Both the position numbers and the translations under genes were made by a program. From Streptomyces sp. CBMA291 (GTDB lineage Bacteria > Actinomycetota > Actinomycetes > Streptomycetales > Streptomycetaceae): a DNA stretch of 64,000 nucleotides. The stretch spans positions 1 through 64,000 of the forward strand of contig NZ_MSJP01000047.1 in NCBI RefSeq assembly GCF_014596525.1, given 5' to 3'. The notes beneath the pieces were generated by a model. It made no database searches. It was not told the DNA's origin and saw only the letters and a list, made by a program, of their open reading frames with translations. The stretch's first letter is position 1. Each line of letters begins with the position of its first letter. Shown here in pieces: positions 27,062 to 35,816 of this stretch.

Positions 27062-27697
27062 TTACTCGGCGGAGCCGTACATCCGGTCGCCCGCGTCGCC
27101 GAGGCCCGGGACGATGTAGCCGTCCTCGTTGAGGCGCTCGTCGACCGAGGCGGTGACCACGGTGACCGGGGTGCCCGCGAGTTCCCGCTCCATGACCTCG
27201 ACGCCCTCGGGGGCGGCGAGGAGCACCACGGCGGTCACGTCGTCGGCGCCGCGCCGGATCAGCTCCTTGATCGCCGCGACCAGCGTGCCGCCGGTCGCCA
27301 GCATCGGGTCGAGCACGTACACCTGGCGGCCCGAGAGGTCGTCCGGCATCCGGGTGGCGTAGGTCGACGCCTCCAGCGTCTCCTCGTTGCGGACCATGCC
27401 GAGGAAACCGACCTCGGCGGTCGGGAGCAGCCGGACCATGCCGTCGAGCATGCCGAGACCGGCGCGCAGGATCGGGACCACCAGCGGACGCGGGTACGAC
27501 AGCTTCACGCCGGCCGTGCGCGTGACGGGGGTGTCGATGTCGACCTGCTCGGTCCTGACGTCCCGGGTCGCCTCGTAGGCGAGCAGGGTGACCAGCTCGT
27601 CGGCGAGCCGCCGGAAGGTCGGGGAGTCCGTGCGCTTGTCGCGCAGCGTGGTGAGCTTGTGGGCGACCAGCGGGTGATCGACGACGTGGAGACGCAT
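27062..27697 (-). CDS. upp: Uracil phosphoribosyltransferase
   Basis: 211 residues, ATG 27697. Converts uracil and PRPP to UMP in pyrimidine salvage. The PRPP-binding loop [14 protein letters not shown] (D130-T138), the [11 protein letters not shown] segment and the C-terminal DAGDRMYG are canonical. Full length for the family. Divergent from the small basic-tailed protein gene. Confidence 0.97.
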   Translation of the reverse strand: MRLHVVDHPLVAHKLTTLRDKRTDSPTFRRLADELVTLLAYEATRDVRTEQVDIDTPVTRTAGVKLSYPRPLVVPILRAGLGMLDGMVRLLPTAEVGFLGMVRNEETLEASTYATRMPDDLSGRQVYVLDPMLATGGTLVAAIKELIRRGADDVTAVVLLAAPEGVEVMERELAGTPVTVVTASVDERLNEDGYIVPGLGDAGDRMYGSAE

Positions 27698-27790
27698 GAC
27701 TCCACAGTAAGCCCGCCGCGCACTGGCATCGACCCACGCCACTGGGGGAAGGTGGGAGCACGGGGACCCAGCGATGGGGTGGAGTGACCG

Positions 27791-28195
27791 ATGCCCGACC
27801 TGGAAGAACCGGCCGAGGAAGCCGCCGAGGGGGCGGCCCGTACGCCGGAACCGAGACCGGAGACCGAGCCGGGACCGAAGCCGGGCCCGAGGACGGAGAC
27901 GACACCGGGGACGACGCCGGAACCGGAGACGGGAAAGGGGCCGCAGACGGGGCCGGAATCGGGACCGGCGCGGTCCGAACCGGCTGCCGAACCGGCTGCC
28001 GGAGCCGCTGCGGAACCGGCGACGGGACCCGCCGTCGACGCGGGGCCGGAGACGGACGCGGAGCGTCGCAGGCGCCGCGCCCAGTTCCTCCGCGATCTCC
28101 ACGAGGCGAAGGCACTGCGCGAGCGCGTCCAGCCCCGGCGCGCCCGAGCGGCCAGGATGCGCCAGGCCATGCGGATGCGAAGCTTCCGCTGGTGA
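27791..28195 (+). CDS. Hypothetical protein with acidic disordered N-terminus and basic C-terminus
   Basis: 134 residues, ATG 27791 behind GGTGGAG. Residues 1-85 are Glu/Pro/Thr/Gly-rich and disordered. The C-terminal 45 residues ([39 protein letters not shown]) form a strongly basic helix conserved in streptomycetes next to upp and tadA. It may bind nucleic acid by charge; no domain is assigned. The N-terminal part is another low-complexity expansion. Confidence 0.75.
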   Translation: MPDLEEPAEEAAEGAARTPEPRPETEPGPKPGPRTETTPGTTPEPETGKGPQTGPESGPARSEPAAEPAAGAAAEPATGPAVDAGPETDAERRRRRAQFLRDLHEAKALRERVQPRRARAARMRQAMRMRSFRW

Positions 28196-28423
28196 GCGCG
28201 CCGGAGCGGCACCAGCGTGTCGCCCCCGCAGCACCCGGCCGTGCGCCCCCCATGTGCGCCGGGGTCGCACGACCACCCGATCGCGGGGTCGTTCAGACTG
28301 ATGCACGACGCAAGAGCCGAAGACCTCTCCTGGGGGCTTGGTTTCTGTCACGATGCCGATTGGGCGGGGCATCAGCAGGGCGCCGCCGGATCGTCACACC
28401 TCTGATCAGTGGGAGAGAGTCAG

Positions 28424-28954
28424 GTGTACTTCGCCGCACTGCTCGCGCGCACCGAAGACGGGTGGGAAGCGAGCGACACGGAGCTCGACGACGTGGAGAC
28501 CCTGTCGGATCTGACCGAGCTGGCCCGCGAGGCCTCGGACGACGACACGGTGATCGTCTTCATCGAGCAGGAGGACGCGTGGTTCGGGATCGTACGGATC
28601 GAGGGTGAGGAAGACCCTCGCGTCTACGTCTCGGACGGCGCCGCCGCCGCCCGTTCCTCGTACGGGGAGATGCTCACCCGGGAGATCCTCGGCGACGAAC
28701 TGGGCGATCTCGACGACGAACTCGAATCGCTGGACCTCGACGGAACGGAGGACGGTGAGCCGCTCGACGACGACACCGACGACGACGGACGGGACACCCC
28801 GTCCGAGGCCGTTCCGGCCGCTCCGGTCGGCGACCGCCTGATCCTCGCGGACCTCGGCATGTCGGCGGCGGAGCTGCTGGCGCTCGACAGCGACGCACTC
28901 GCGGAGATCGCGGAGGCGCTGGGCGCCGGAGAGGTCCTGGAGGCCGTCCGCTAG
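28424..28954 (+). CDS. tRNA adenosine deaminase-associated protein
   Basis: 176 residues. GTG 28424 (MYFAALLARTEDGW) follows GGGAGAG at good spacing; a GTG at 28409 lacks it. The N-terminal globular half and the very acidic segment (DDELESLDLDGTEDGEPLDDDTDDDG) are typical. The family is defined by its constant position next to tadA; its stop codon shares a base with the tadA start (TAG/GTG), so the two are coupled. The molecular role is unknown. Confidence 0.9.
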   Translation: MYFAALLARTEDGWEASDTELDDVETLSDLTELAREASDDDTVIVFIEQEDAWFGIVRIEGEEDPRVYVSDGAAAARSSYGEMLTREILGDELGDLDDELESLDLDGTEDGEPLDDDTDDDGRDTPSEAVPAAPVGDRLILADLGMSAAELLALDSDALAEIAEALGAGEVLEAVR

Positions 28955-29625
28955 TGATCAGCGCGGTCCCCGTCCCCGACTCCGCGAGCGACCCCTTGGG
29001 CGAGGGCGCGAGCGGTTCCCCCACCGCCCCCGAGGCCGACCCCCGAGAGGGTCCCCTGGGTGATCCCGTACGGGACCCGGAGCCCGTACGGGACCCGGCC
29101 GCGGCCCCTGTACAGGACGCGCGCGTCGAGAACCCCGTACGGGACCCCGTGGGGGATCCCGTAGAGGACCCCGTACGGGATCCCTGGCGGGAGGCCATGC
29201 GGCTCGCCCTCGCCGAGGCCGACGCGGCGGCGCCCGCCGGTGACGTGCCGGTCGGCGCGGTCGTGCTCGGCCCCGACGGCGCCGTGCTCGCCCGCGCGCA
29301 CAACGAGCGGGAGGCGGCGGGCGACCCCACCGCCCACGCCGAAGTCCTCGCGCTGCGCCGGGCGGCGGCGGCCACCGGCGAGTGGCGGCTGACCGGCTGC
29401 ACGCTCGTCGTGACCCTGGAGCCCTGCGTGATGTGCGCGGGAGCCCTCGTCCAGTCGCGGGTCGAGCGGGTGGTCTTCGGCGCCGTCGACGAGAAGGCGG
29501 GCGCGGCGGGCTCCCTCTGGGACCTCGTACGCGACCGGCGGCTCAACCACCGTCCCGAGGTGATCCACGGCGTGCTCGGCGAAGAGTGCGCGCAGCAGCT
29601 CACGGCCTTCTTCCGGACCCGCTGA
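28954..29625 (+). CDS. tadA: tRNA-specific adenosine-34 deaminase
   Basis: Zinc deaminase that makes inosine at the wobble position of tRNA-Arg(ACG), a tRNA encoded in this window at 56309. Catalytic HAE (H128, E130) and PCVMC (C158, C161) are intact. The 223-residue ORF from GTG 28954 is about 70 residues longer than usual: the N-terminus (1-80) is made of repeated VRDP/PVRDP units encoded by GTACGGGACCC DNA repeats. A shorter form from ATG 29198 (MRLALAEADAAAP) is possible, but the GTG that overlaps the upstream stop favours coupling and the long form. Confidence 0.92.
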   Translation: MISAVPVPDSASDPLGEGASGSPTAPEADPREGPLGDPVRDPEPVRDPAAAPVQDARVENPVRDPVGDPVEDPVRDPWREAMRLALAEADAAAPAGDVPVGAVVLGPDGAVLARAHNEREAAGDPTAHAEVLALRRAAAATGEWRLTGCTLVVTLEPCVMCAGALVQSRVERVVFGAVDEKAGAAGSLWDLVRDRRLNHRPEVIHGVLGEECAQQLTAFFRTR

Positions 29626-29692
29626 CCGGCACCCCGACCTGCGGCTCGATACGGATTTCATCGCAGCCCGAACTTCGGCTAAGCTCTCTCTC

Positions 29693-29777
29693 GGTAGCGT
29701 GTCCGAGCGGCCGAAGGAGCTCGCCTCGAAAGCGAGTGTGGGGAAACTCACCGAGGGTTCAAATCCCTCCGCTACCG
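29693..29777 (+). tRNA. tRNA-Ser (CGA)
   Basis: Class II tRNA. Acceptor GGTAGCG pairs with CGCTACC; discriminator G; CCA is not encoded. Anticodon loop CCTCGAAA gives anticodon CGA (serine UCG). T-arm GAGGGTTCAAATCCCTC. Confidence 0.95.
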
Positions 29778-29784
29778 CTTCGAT

Positions 29785-29818
29785 CGAAGGGCCCGGCGCA
29801 TCAGCGCCGGGCCCTTCG
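29785..29818 (+). terminator. Terminator after tRNA-Ser (CGA)
   Basis: Perfect stem GAAGGGCCCGGCGC / GCGCCGGGCCCTTC with loop ATCA, 8 nt beyond the tRNA. Confidence 0.85.
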
Positions 29819-30348
29819 GCGTACACGGACGCGGACATACGGATACGCGGACATACGGGTATGCGAGCACGGCTGCCCACGGACCCCGGACACCCCGCGT
29901 ACAGGCCCTCATAGGCATACAGGCCTACGGGGTCTACGGGCCTGAGGGTCTACGGGGTCTACGGGGTCTACGGGAAAGGCCCCGGACGCGCGCTCAGGGG
30001 GAGCGCGTCCGGGGCCTGGTCCCCACGGGCGGGGAACCCGGGAAGGAGGCCGGGGGGAGCGGCATCGGGGGGACAAGCCGCTCCCCCCGATGAGAACCGG
30101 TCCTACAAGTCCTGCGCCGCAGTCAGGGGGAAAGCCGGCGGCGCGGACCCCGCAGTGCGGGCCGGTTCCGGGAGCCCCTCGGATTCCTGCCAGATCCGCC
30201 GGGCTCGACATCCATACTGCTCGCCCGTCACCCTTCCGGAGGTCGGCAAAAGGCCCCGATCTCCGGGCCCTTGGTCCATAAACACTCGGTTAGAGTGGCG
30301 CGGTCGCACGGCGGTGACACAGGCGGGGGAACCAGGGGAGGGCCGGCC
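29819..30348. other. 530-bp intergenic region with a hairpin and short repeats
   Basis: No supported gene. It holds GGATACGCGGACATACGG repeats (29828-29860), GGGTCTACG tandem copies (29937-29974), a strong stem AGGCCCCGGACGCGC (29977-30017) that may be a second terminator, and near 30260-30340 the promoter side of the small exported protein gene. Confidence 0.5.
29977..30017. terminator. GC-rich hairpin, possible terminator
   Basis: AGGCCCCGGACGCGC and GCGCGTCCGGGGCCT pair over about 15 bp around a short loop. No T tract. No gene ends immediately before it, so its role is uncertain. Confidence 0.5.
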
Positions 30349-30513
30349 ATGGCGCAGGCGAAGAAAGTCGCGTTGTACATGCTGATGGCCTTCGTGCTCT
30401 ACACGATCGTCACCTCCCCGGCCCGTGCCGCCGATCTCGTACAGATAGGGTTCGAAGGCATTTCCAGCGCCGCCCGGAGCGTCGGCCAGTTCATGACCGA
30501 ACTCATCAACTAG
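30349..30513 (+). CDS. Small conserved exported/membrane protein
   Basis: 54 residues, ATG 30349 behind AGGGGAGG. A hydrophobic helix (VALYMLMAFVLYTIVTS) ends at a signal-peptidase-like PARA|AD site, leaving a short amphipathic tail (FEGISSAARSVGQFMTELI). It precedes the Dabb protein gene by 9 nt and is likely co-translated. I recognise the type as conserved in streptomycetes but know no function. Confidence 0.8.
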   Translation: MAQAKKVALYMLMAFVLYTIVTSPARAADLVQIGFEGISSAARSVGQFMTELIN

Positions 30514-30522
30514 GAGCACTCC

Positions 30523-30816
30523 GTGATCCGCCATCTGGTCCTTTTCAAGCTCGACGAGGGCGTCTCGCGGGACGAGCCGCGCGTGGTCGCCGCCGTGGAG
30601 GCGTTCCGCGCACTCGGCGGCCTGATCCCCGAGCTGCGGTTCTGGGAATGCGACTGGAACATCACGGACCGCCCGATCGCCTACGACTTCGCGATCAACT
30701 CGGCCGTCGAGGACAAGGAAGCGCTCCAGCGCTATCTGGACCACCCGGCCCACCAGGCGGGCGTCGCCCAATGGCGCGAATTCTCCACTTGGGTGATCGC
30801 CGACTACGCGTTCTAG
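30523..30816 (+). CDS. Dabb-family (stress-responsive A/B barrel) protein
   Basis: 97 residues, GTG 30523 behind GGAG. MIRHLVLFKLDEGVS, FWECDWN and YDFAINSAVEDKEALQRYLDHPAH are hallmarks of the dimeric ferredoxin-like Dabb fold. Members include stress proteins and olivetolic-acid-cyclase-like enzymes; no active-site assignment is attempted. Followed by a strong terminator. Confidence 0.9.
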   Translation: MIRHLVLFKLDEGVSRDEPRVVAAVEAFRALGGLIPELRFWECDWNITDRPIAYDFAINSAVEDKEALQRYLDHPAHQAGVAQWREFSTWVIADYAF

Positions 30817-30835
30817 GCGTCCAGGACGCCGACCG

Positions 30836-30866
30836 GGCCCCCCGCCGTCGAGGCGGGGGGCCTTTT
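30836..30866 (+). terminator. Rho-independent terminator after the Dabb gene
   Basis: GGCCCCCCGCC / GGCGGGGGGCC stem with loop GTCGA, followed by TTTT. Confidence 0.88.
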
Positions 30867-31043
30867 CCATGCGTGGCCCCTGTCTTTCCGTCACGATGCG
30901 CTCAACACGTAGTAATGGGGTGCTTGCACACAGTGGGCATCTCTTGTGATGCTATGACCGCTTTTGACGGATGAGTTGACCGCTGTGGAACCAGTGGGAC
31001 CAGTGAAACCAGTCGACGGACCAAGTCCAGCCGGAGGGGTGGC

Positions 31044-32039
31044 GTGAACGTGCCGGCCAGTGCAGCGCCCCAGGTCCCACCCCAGCAGGACCAGGTCCCG
31101 CCCCGGCACGACCCGGCCCCGCCCCGGCACGAGACAGACGAAGCGGAGCCCCCCGGGACCTCCGACGGCGCACGCCCCGATGCCGCACGCCCCGACGGCA
31201 CCCGTCCCCAGAGCCCCCGCCCCGACGGCACCCACCCCCCAGGCGCCCACCCGCAGCACACGCGCCCCCCGAGCACCCGGGGCGCCGACACCCGCGCCCT
31301 CACCCAAGTGCTCTTCGGACAGCTCAAGGACCTCGAACCCGGCAGCACCGAACACGACCGGGTGCGCGGCGCCCTCATCGAGGCCAATCTGCCCCTCGTG
31401 CGGTACGCGGCGGCCCGCTTCCGCTCCCGCAACGAGCCCATGGAGGACGTCGTCCAGGTCGGCACCATCGGCCTCATCAACGCCATCGACCGCTTCGACC
31501 CCGACCGGGGCGTGCAGTTCCCCACCTTCGCCATGCCGACCGTCGTCGGCGAGATCAAGCGCTACTTCCGCGACAACGTCCGGACCGTGCACGTACCGCG
31601 CCGGCTGCACGAGCTGTGGGTCCAGGTCAACGGCGCCACCGAGGACCTGACGACCGCTCACGGCCGCTCCCCCACCACGGCGGAGATCGCCGACCGGCTG
31701 CGGATCGGCGAGGACGAGGTGCTCGCCTGCATCGAGGCGGGCCGTTCGTACCACGCCACCTCGCTGGAAGCCGCGCAGGAGGGCGACGGGATGCCCGGAC
31801 TGCTCGACCGGCTGGGCTACGAGGACCCCGCGCTCGCCGGAGTGGAACACCGCGACCTCGTCCGGCATCTGCTCGTCCAACTGCCCGAAAGGGAACAGCG
31901 CATCCTGATGCTGCGCTACTACAGCAATTTGACCCAGTCTCAGATCAGTCAGGAGCTGGGCGTCTCCCAGATGCATGTGTCAAGGCTGCTTGCCCGGAGC
32001 TTCGCCCGGCTGAGATCCGCAAACAGGATCGAGGCTTAA
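31044..32039 (+). CDS. sigN: SigF/SigB-family RNA polymerase sigma factor (SigN-like)
   Basis: 331 residues, GTG 31044 behind GGAGG. Residues 1-82 are a Pro/Arg/His-rich tail made of near-repeats of RPDGT; region 2 (about 108-185: [34 protein letters not shown]), region 3 ([22 protein letters not shown]) and region 4 ([40 protein letters not shown]) are intact. In S. coelicolor sigN and sigF are adjacent in this order, which supports the symbol. Such sigma factors serve stress and sporulation and are held by anti-sigma factors not present here. Confidence 0.85.
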   Translation: MNVPASAAPQVPPQQDQVPPRHDPAPPRHETDEAEPPGTSDGARPDAARPDGTRPQSPRPDGTHPPGAHPQHTRPPSTRGADTRALTQVLFGQLKDLEPGSTEHDRVRGALIEANLPLVRYAAARFRSRNEPMEDVVQVGTIGLINAIDRFDPDRGVQFPTFAMPTVVGEIKRYFRDNVRTVHVPRRLHELWVQVNGATEDLTTAHGRSPTTAEIADRLRIGEDEVLACIEAGRSYHATSLEAAQEGDGMPGLLDRLGYEDPALAGVEHRDLVRHLLVQLPEREQRILMLRYYSNLTQSQISQELGVSQMHVSRLLARSFARLRSANRIEA

Positions 32040-32272
32040 CCGGAACGGGTAACACTTCGACCCGGCTCCCTCAACCCCCAAATGCCGCACACCCCTTGTT
32101 TCCTGCGGATATGCGTCAACGCTGTGTCGACAAGTCACTACAGCGTGTTGCCGACATGTGACATTCTGCTGGAACCGAGTTTGCCGCAGCCCCGCCGCCG
32201 GTATTCAGGTGGAAGCTGCGTTCCTCAGATGGTCGCGGCCACCGCGACCGTCCGCGACCTCAAGGGGGTGGC

Positions 32273-33178
32273 ATGTCCACAGAACTGGGCAGCTCGAAGG
32301 TGCTCACGCTCACGCCCGTTTCCGTGCCCGCGCAGCCGACGGCAGCCGCCTCGACCGCCGGTGCGGAGACCGCCCCGCCGCCGGTGGACGTGCCGTCGGG
32401 AGCCCTCGACACCCGCACCCTCTCCCGCTCCCTGTTCCTCCGGCTGCGCGCCCTCGACGCCGAGGAAGCCGCCGCCGACAGCCCCGAGCGCACCTACGTC
32501 CGCGACACCCTCATCGAGCTGAACCTGCCGCTCGTGCGGTACGCGGCGGCCCGCTTCCGCTCGCGCAACGAGCCGATGGAGGACATCGTCCAGGTCGGCA
32601 CCATCGGCCTGATCAAGGCGATCGACCGCTTCGACTGCGAGCGGGGCGTGGAGTTCCCGACGTTCGCGATGCCCACGGTCGTCGGCGAGATCAAGCGCTT
32701 CTTCCGCGACACCTCGTGGTCGGTCCGCGTCCCGCGCCGCCTCCAGGAGCTGCGCCTCGCCCTCACCAAGGCCAGCGACGAACTCGCCCAGAAGCTCGAC
32801 CGCTCCCCCACCGTCCCCGAACTCGCCGCCGTGCTCGGGGTGTCGGAGGAGGACGTCGTCGACGGGCTCGCGGTGGGCAACGCGTACACCGCCTCCTCGC
32901 TCGACTCCCCCTCGCCCGAGGACGACGGCGGCGAGGGCTCGCTCGCCGACCGCCTCGGCTACGAGGACACCGCGCTCGAAGGCGTCGAATACCGCGAGTC
33001 GCTCAAGCCGCTCCTCGCCAAACTGCCGCCCCGCGAGCGGCAGATCATCATGCTGCGCTTCTTCGCCAACATGACCCAGTCGCAGATCGGCGAGGAGGTC
33101 GGCATCTCCCAGATGCACGTCTCCCGGCTGCTCACCCGCACCCTCGCCCAGTTGCGCGACGGTCTCATCGCCGACTGA
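32273..33178 (+). CDS. sigF: Sporulation-type sigma factor SigF
   Basis: 301 residues, ATG 32273 behind GGGGGTGG. Region 2 (about 82-155) is nearly identical to that of the upstream paralogue ([33 protein letters not shown]); regions 3 and 4 ([37 protein letters not shown]) are complete. The N-terminal 55 residues are Ala/Pro/Thr-rich. In streptomycetes SigF acts late in spore maturation. The 233-bp gap after the first sigma gene holds its own promoter region, so it is likely separately transcribed. Confidence 0.88.
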   Translation: MSTELGSSKVLTLTPVSVPAQPTAAASTAGAETAPPPVDVPSGALDTRTLSRSLFLRLRALDAEEAAADSPERTYVRDTLIELNLPLVRYAAARFRSRNEPMEDIVQVGTIGLIKAIDRFDCERGVEFPTFAMPTVVGEIKRFFRDTSWSVRVPRRLQELRLALTKASDELAQKLDRSPTVPELAAVLGVSEEDVVDGLAVGNAYTASSLDSPSPEDDGGEGSLADRLGYEDTALEGVEYRESLKPLLAKLPPRERQIIMLRFFANMTQSQIGEEVGISQMHVSRLLTRTLAQLRDGLIAD

Positions 33179-33241
33179 CCCGGTCGGCCGACTTCCGCGA
33201 AACCCTCCCTTGGTGACGGGGCGTCAGTCACACTGGCGCCC

Positions 33242-34180
33242 ATGAGGCGAAGGAAGCCGGTACTCGTGGCGGTGGCGCTCTGCCTCGGCGGCGCGCTGAC
33301 GGCCTGCGGCGGCGGAGACGGCGGGGGTTACGCGGCGGCGGGCGCGGGCCCCTCCCCCGGCGGCGCGGCCACCCCGTCCGGCACGGTCACCCTGATCCCC
33401 CTGGACGGCCCCACCCCGGGCGGCGACACCTCCAGCACCTCGTCCCCCTCCCCCACCACGACACCCCCCTCCGGCACGGGCCTGAGCACCGGCACGGAGC
33501 GGGGCGCGGCCTACGGCCCGGACGGAAACGGAGACCGGAGCGCGGGCAACGGCCCGGACGCACCCTCCGGACCGGGACCGGGACCGGGGACACGTACGGG
33601 AGCCGGTACGGGAGCCAGTAGGGGTACGGGCAGAGGTGACGGCACCAGTACGGGTCCCCGTACGGGCCCAGACGCGGGTACGGGTTCGGGATCAGGGGCC
33701 GGTACAGGTACGGGATCAGGTACGGGATCAGGGTCAGGTACGGGTTCCCCGGCGAAGCCGGGCCCTGGCGCGCCCCCGGCACCCGCGCCGACCTCCCCTA
33801 CGGGCTCAAGGCCCGGCACCCCTTCCCCGACCCCTTCGGCACCGCCTCCGGGGCCCACGCCCGGCAGTCCCGCGCCCGCGCTCCTGAGCGTCTCCGCGCC
33901 GGTGCTCGCCGACGGGGACCGGCGCTGGTGCGAACGGGTGACCGTCACCTTCCGCAACAGCGGGGGTACGGCGGCCCGGACCGGCACGGTCACCTTCGCC
34001 ACCCATGTCATCGGCGCCCTCGGGGTCGACTGGGCGACGCTCGTCTCCACCCGCCCGCTGCCCGGACCGATCGAGGCGGGGGCGGCGCGGACGGAGACGT
34101 ACACCGTGTGCGTGGAGTCCTGGCGGGTGCCGCTCGGGATGCGGATCGACACCCGGGAGGTCACCGTCGCAGGACGGTGA
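33242..34180 (+). CDS. Lipoprotein with Gly/Thr-rich linker and C-terminal beta domain
   Basis: 312 residues. Signal peptide with lipobox LTAC (Cys21). Residues about 25-210 are low complexity, with GTGTGSGTGSG runs from GGTACGGG-type DNA repeats. The C-terminal 100 residues (LLSVSAPVLADGDRRWCERVTVTFRNSGG...GTVTFATHVIGALGVDW...TYTVCVESWRVPLGMRIDTREVTV) look like an Ig-like/CARDB beta sandwich with two cysteines. Its last 20 bases overlap the 3' end of the convergent hydrolase gene. Ligand unknown. Confidence 0.8.
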   Translation: MRRRKPVLVAVALCLGGALTACGGGDGGGYAAAGAGPSPGGAATPSGTVTLIPLDGPTPGGDTSSTSSPSPTTTPPSGTGLSTGTERGAAYGPDGNGDRSAGNGPDAPSGPGPGPGTRTGAGTGASRGTGRGDGTSTGPRTGPDAGTGSGSGAGTGTGSGTGSGSGTGSPAKPGPGAPPAPAPTSPTGSRPGTPSPTPSAPPPGPTPGSPAPALLSVSAPVLADGDRRWCERVTVTFRNSGGTAARTGTVTFATHVIGALGVDWATLVSTRPLPGPIEAGAARTETYTVCVESWRVPLGMRIDTREVTVAGR

Positions 34181-35171
34181 GCAGCACCTCCGCGAACTCC
34201 GCCGGGCGCTCCGTACAGCCGATGTGTCCGCCGGGGAAGGTCGCTTCCACCGCGCCGGTCAGCTCGGCGAGCCGCCGGGCCGGACCGGCGAGGGCCGGCT
34301 GCCCCGCGGATTCCTCGCCGACGCCCAGGACCAGCTTGTCCGCGGCGGCCCTGAGACCCGCGACCTCGGGAACGGAGGAGGAGTAGGGGACCAGGATCCG
34401 CTCCAGAAAGAAGGGAGTGTTGGCCATCATCCGACCGGCCGCCTCCCGGATGCTCGCGGGCAGCTCCCGCACGACGTCGGACTCGGGGACTCGTGAGTTC
34501 TCGGGGACTCCTGAGTTCTTGGGGACTCCTGAGTTCTTGGGGACTCCTGAGTCCTCGGGAGCCCCGGAGTCCTCGGTGACCGCAGCGATCTCGCCCTTCC
34601 CAGTGACCTCTTCAGCCCCACCGACCCCATCAGCCCCCTTCGCCTCCCGCCCAGCGGAAGGCTCCTCAGCGGGCCCCGCCCCGAATCCCTCCGCGAAGCG
34701 GGCCATCGCCGGGCCGCTCCCTGCCGTCCGGGACAGCTCGGCGACCTCGGCGAAGAGGCTCCGGTACGGCTCCGGGTCGGTGAGGAGACCGAGCAGCGGC
34801 GGCTCGTGCGCGACGACCTTCCGCAGCCGGTCCGGGTGGCGGGCCAGCAGATCGAGCGCGACGATCGCGCCGGAGCTGCTGCCGAAGACGTACGCCTCCC
34901 GGTCCGGGGTGAGGTGATCGAGGAGACGGGCCGCGTCCTCGCTCCCCTCCCGGACCAGCTGATCGGTGACGGGCCCGTCGAGCGGGCTGCGACTCAGACC
35001 GCGCGGGTCGTACGAGACGACCGTATGACCGGTCATCGCGAGGAGGTCCGCCATCCCCGCGAAGATCCCGGCGTCCCCGGCGCCCCCGGGGATCAGCAGC
35101 AGCACCGGCCCACTGCCGCGTGTCTCGTGGTGCAGGGTCGCGCCGGGCACCTTGAGCGTTCCGTGGTTCAT
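34161..35171 (-). CDS. Alpha/beta hydrolase with hexapeptide insert
   Basis: 336 residues. Oxyanion-hole region LLLIPGGAGDAGIF, SYDPRGLSRS, nucleophile S99 in GSSSGA and a late His in GGHIGCTERPAEFAE. Between the cap helices (about 165-235) lies a low-complexity insert with repeats of the hexapeptide VPKNSG, encoded by four 18-bp tandem DNA copies. The insert lies between lid and core and may be tolerated. The start ATG overlaps the stop of the TetR-type gene (ATGA), so the pair is one operon. Confidence 0.86.
   Translation of the reverse strand: MNHGTLKVPGATLHHETRGSGPVLLLIPGGAGDAGIFAGMADLLAMTGHTVVSYDPRGLSRSPLDGPVTDQLVREGSEDAARLLDHLTPDREAYVFGSSSGAIVALDLLARHPDRLRKVVAHEPPLLGLLTDPEPYRSLFAEVAELSRTAGSGPAMARFAEGFGAGPAEEPSAGREAKGADGVGGAEEVTGKGEIAAVTEDSGAPEDSGVPKNSGVPKNSGVPENSRVPESDVVRELPASIREAAGRMMANTPFFLERILVPYSSSVPEVAGLRAAADKLVLGVGEESAGQPALAGPARRLAELTGAVEATFPGGHIGCTERPAEFAEVLLTVLRR
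34485..34556. repeat. 18-bp tandem repeat inside the hydrolase gene
   Basis: Four copies of an 18-bp unit (GGGGACTCCTGAGTTCTT and close variants) at 34485, 34503, 34521 and 34539. They keep the reading frame and encode a six-residue repeat in the minus-strand protein. Confidence 0.92.
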
Positions 35172-35740
35172 GAACCGTTCCCCCAGTTCTCCAGCAGGAT
35201 GTGCAGAGCGTCGAGAGAGCGGGCCCAGGACTCCGCGACGGGCCGCCCGTGCGAGAAGCCACCGCTCAGCTCGATGTGGACGTATCCGTGGAAGGTGCTG
35301 CGGAGCAGCCGTCCGGCGTCGACGAGGGCGTCGTCCGTAAGCCCGTAGGCGCGGAGCATGCCGTGCGTCAGCTCGACGGCGCGCAGGAAGACGGCGGTGT
35401 CCTCCACCTCCGCCTGCTCGATCCGCTGCTGTGTCGCCGCGTAGCGCCCGGGGTGCGCGAGGGCGTAGTCACGATAGGCGTCGGCGAAGGCGGCGAGCGC
35501 CTCCCTGCCGGACCGGCCGGCCACTGCGGCGCCGATGGCGTCGTTCATCTCGCCCGAGGCGAACAGCGCGAGCCGCACCCGCAGCTCCCGCAGGTTCCTG
35601 ATGTGCGAATAGAGGCTCGCGTCCCTGACGCCGAAGCGGCGGGCGAGGGCCGAGACGGTGACCCGCTCGAAGCCCTGCTCGTCCGCCAGTTCGGCGGCGG
35701 CCCGCACCAGCCGCTCGACGGTGACTCCCGCACGCACCAC
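35168..35740 (-). CDS. TetR/AcrR-family regulator with TetR_C_33/WHG-type C-terminus
   Basis: 190 residues from GTG 35740. HTH: VTVSALARRFGVRDASLYSHIRNLRELRVRLA. The C-terminal half (ALAAFADAYRDYALAHPGRYAATQQ...STFHGYVHIELSGGFSHG) matches the WHG domain of TetR regulators. Overlaps the hydrolase gene by four bases. Three CCCTAGG elements upstream (35771-35808) are its likely operator. Confidence 0.9.
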   Translation of the reverse strand: MVRAGVTVERLVRAAAELADEQGFERVTVSALARRFGVRDASLYSHIRNLRELRVRLALFASGEMNDAIGAAVAGRSGREALAAFADAYRDYALAHPGRYAATQQRIEQAEVEDTAVFLRAVELTHGMLRAYGLTDDALVDAGRLLRSTFHGYVHIELSGGFSHGRPVAESWARSLDALHILLENWGNGS

Positions 35741-35770
35741 GGACCGCTCCCCTCCCCGAGGCTCATGGAA

Positions 35771-35808
35771 CCCCTAGGGCCCCTAGGGGAAAAGCTAGCA
35801 CCCCTAGG
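35771..35808. promoter_or_regulatory. Triple CCCCTAGG palindrome upstream of the TetR-type gene
   Basis: CCCCTAGGGCCCCTAGGGG (35771-35789) contains two overlapping palindromes, and a third CCCCTAGG lies at 35801-35808. It is placed 31 nt and further upstream of the regulator start. The spacing suggests an operator recognised by this regulator. Confidence 0.6.
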
Positions 35809-35816
35809 TAGTGGTG

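Noticed and set aside
30890..31043. Possible riboswitch or 6S-like RNA upstream of the first sigma gene
   Set aside because: No conserved core or stable fold beyond ordinary leader sequence could be recognised.
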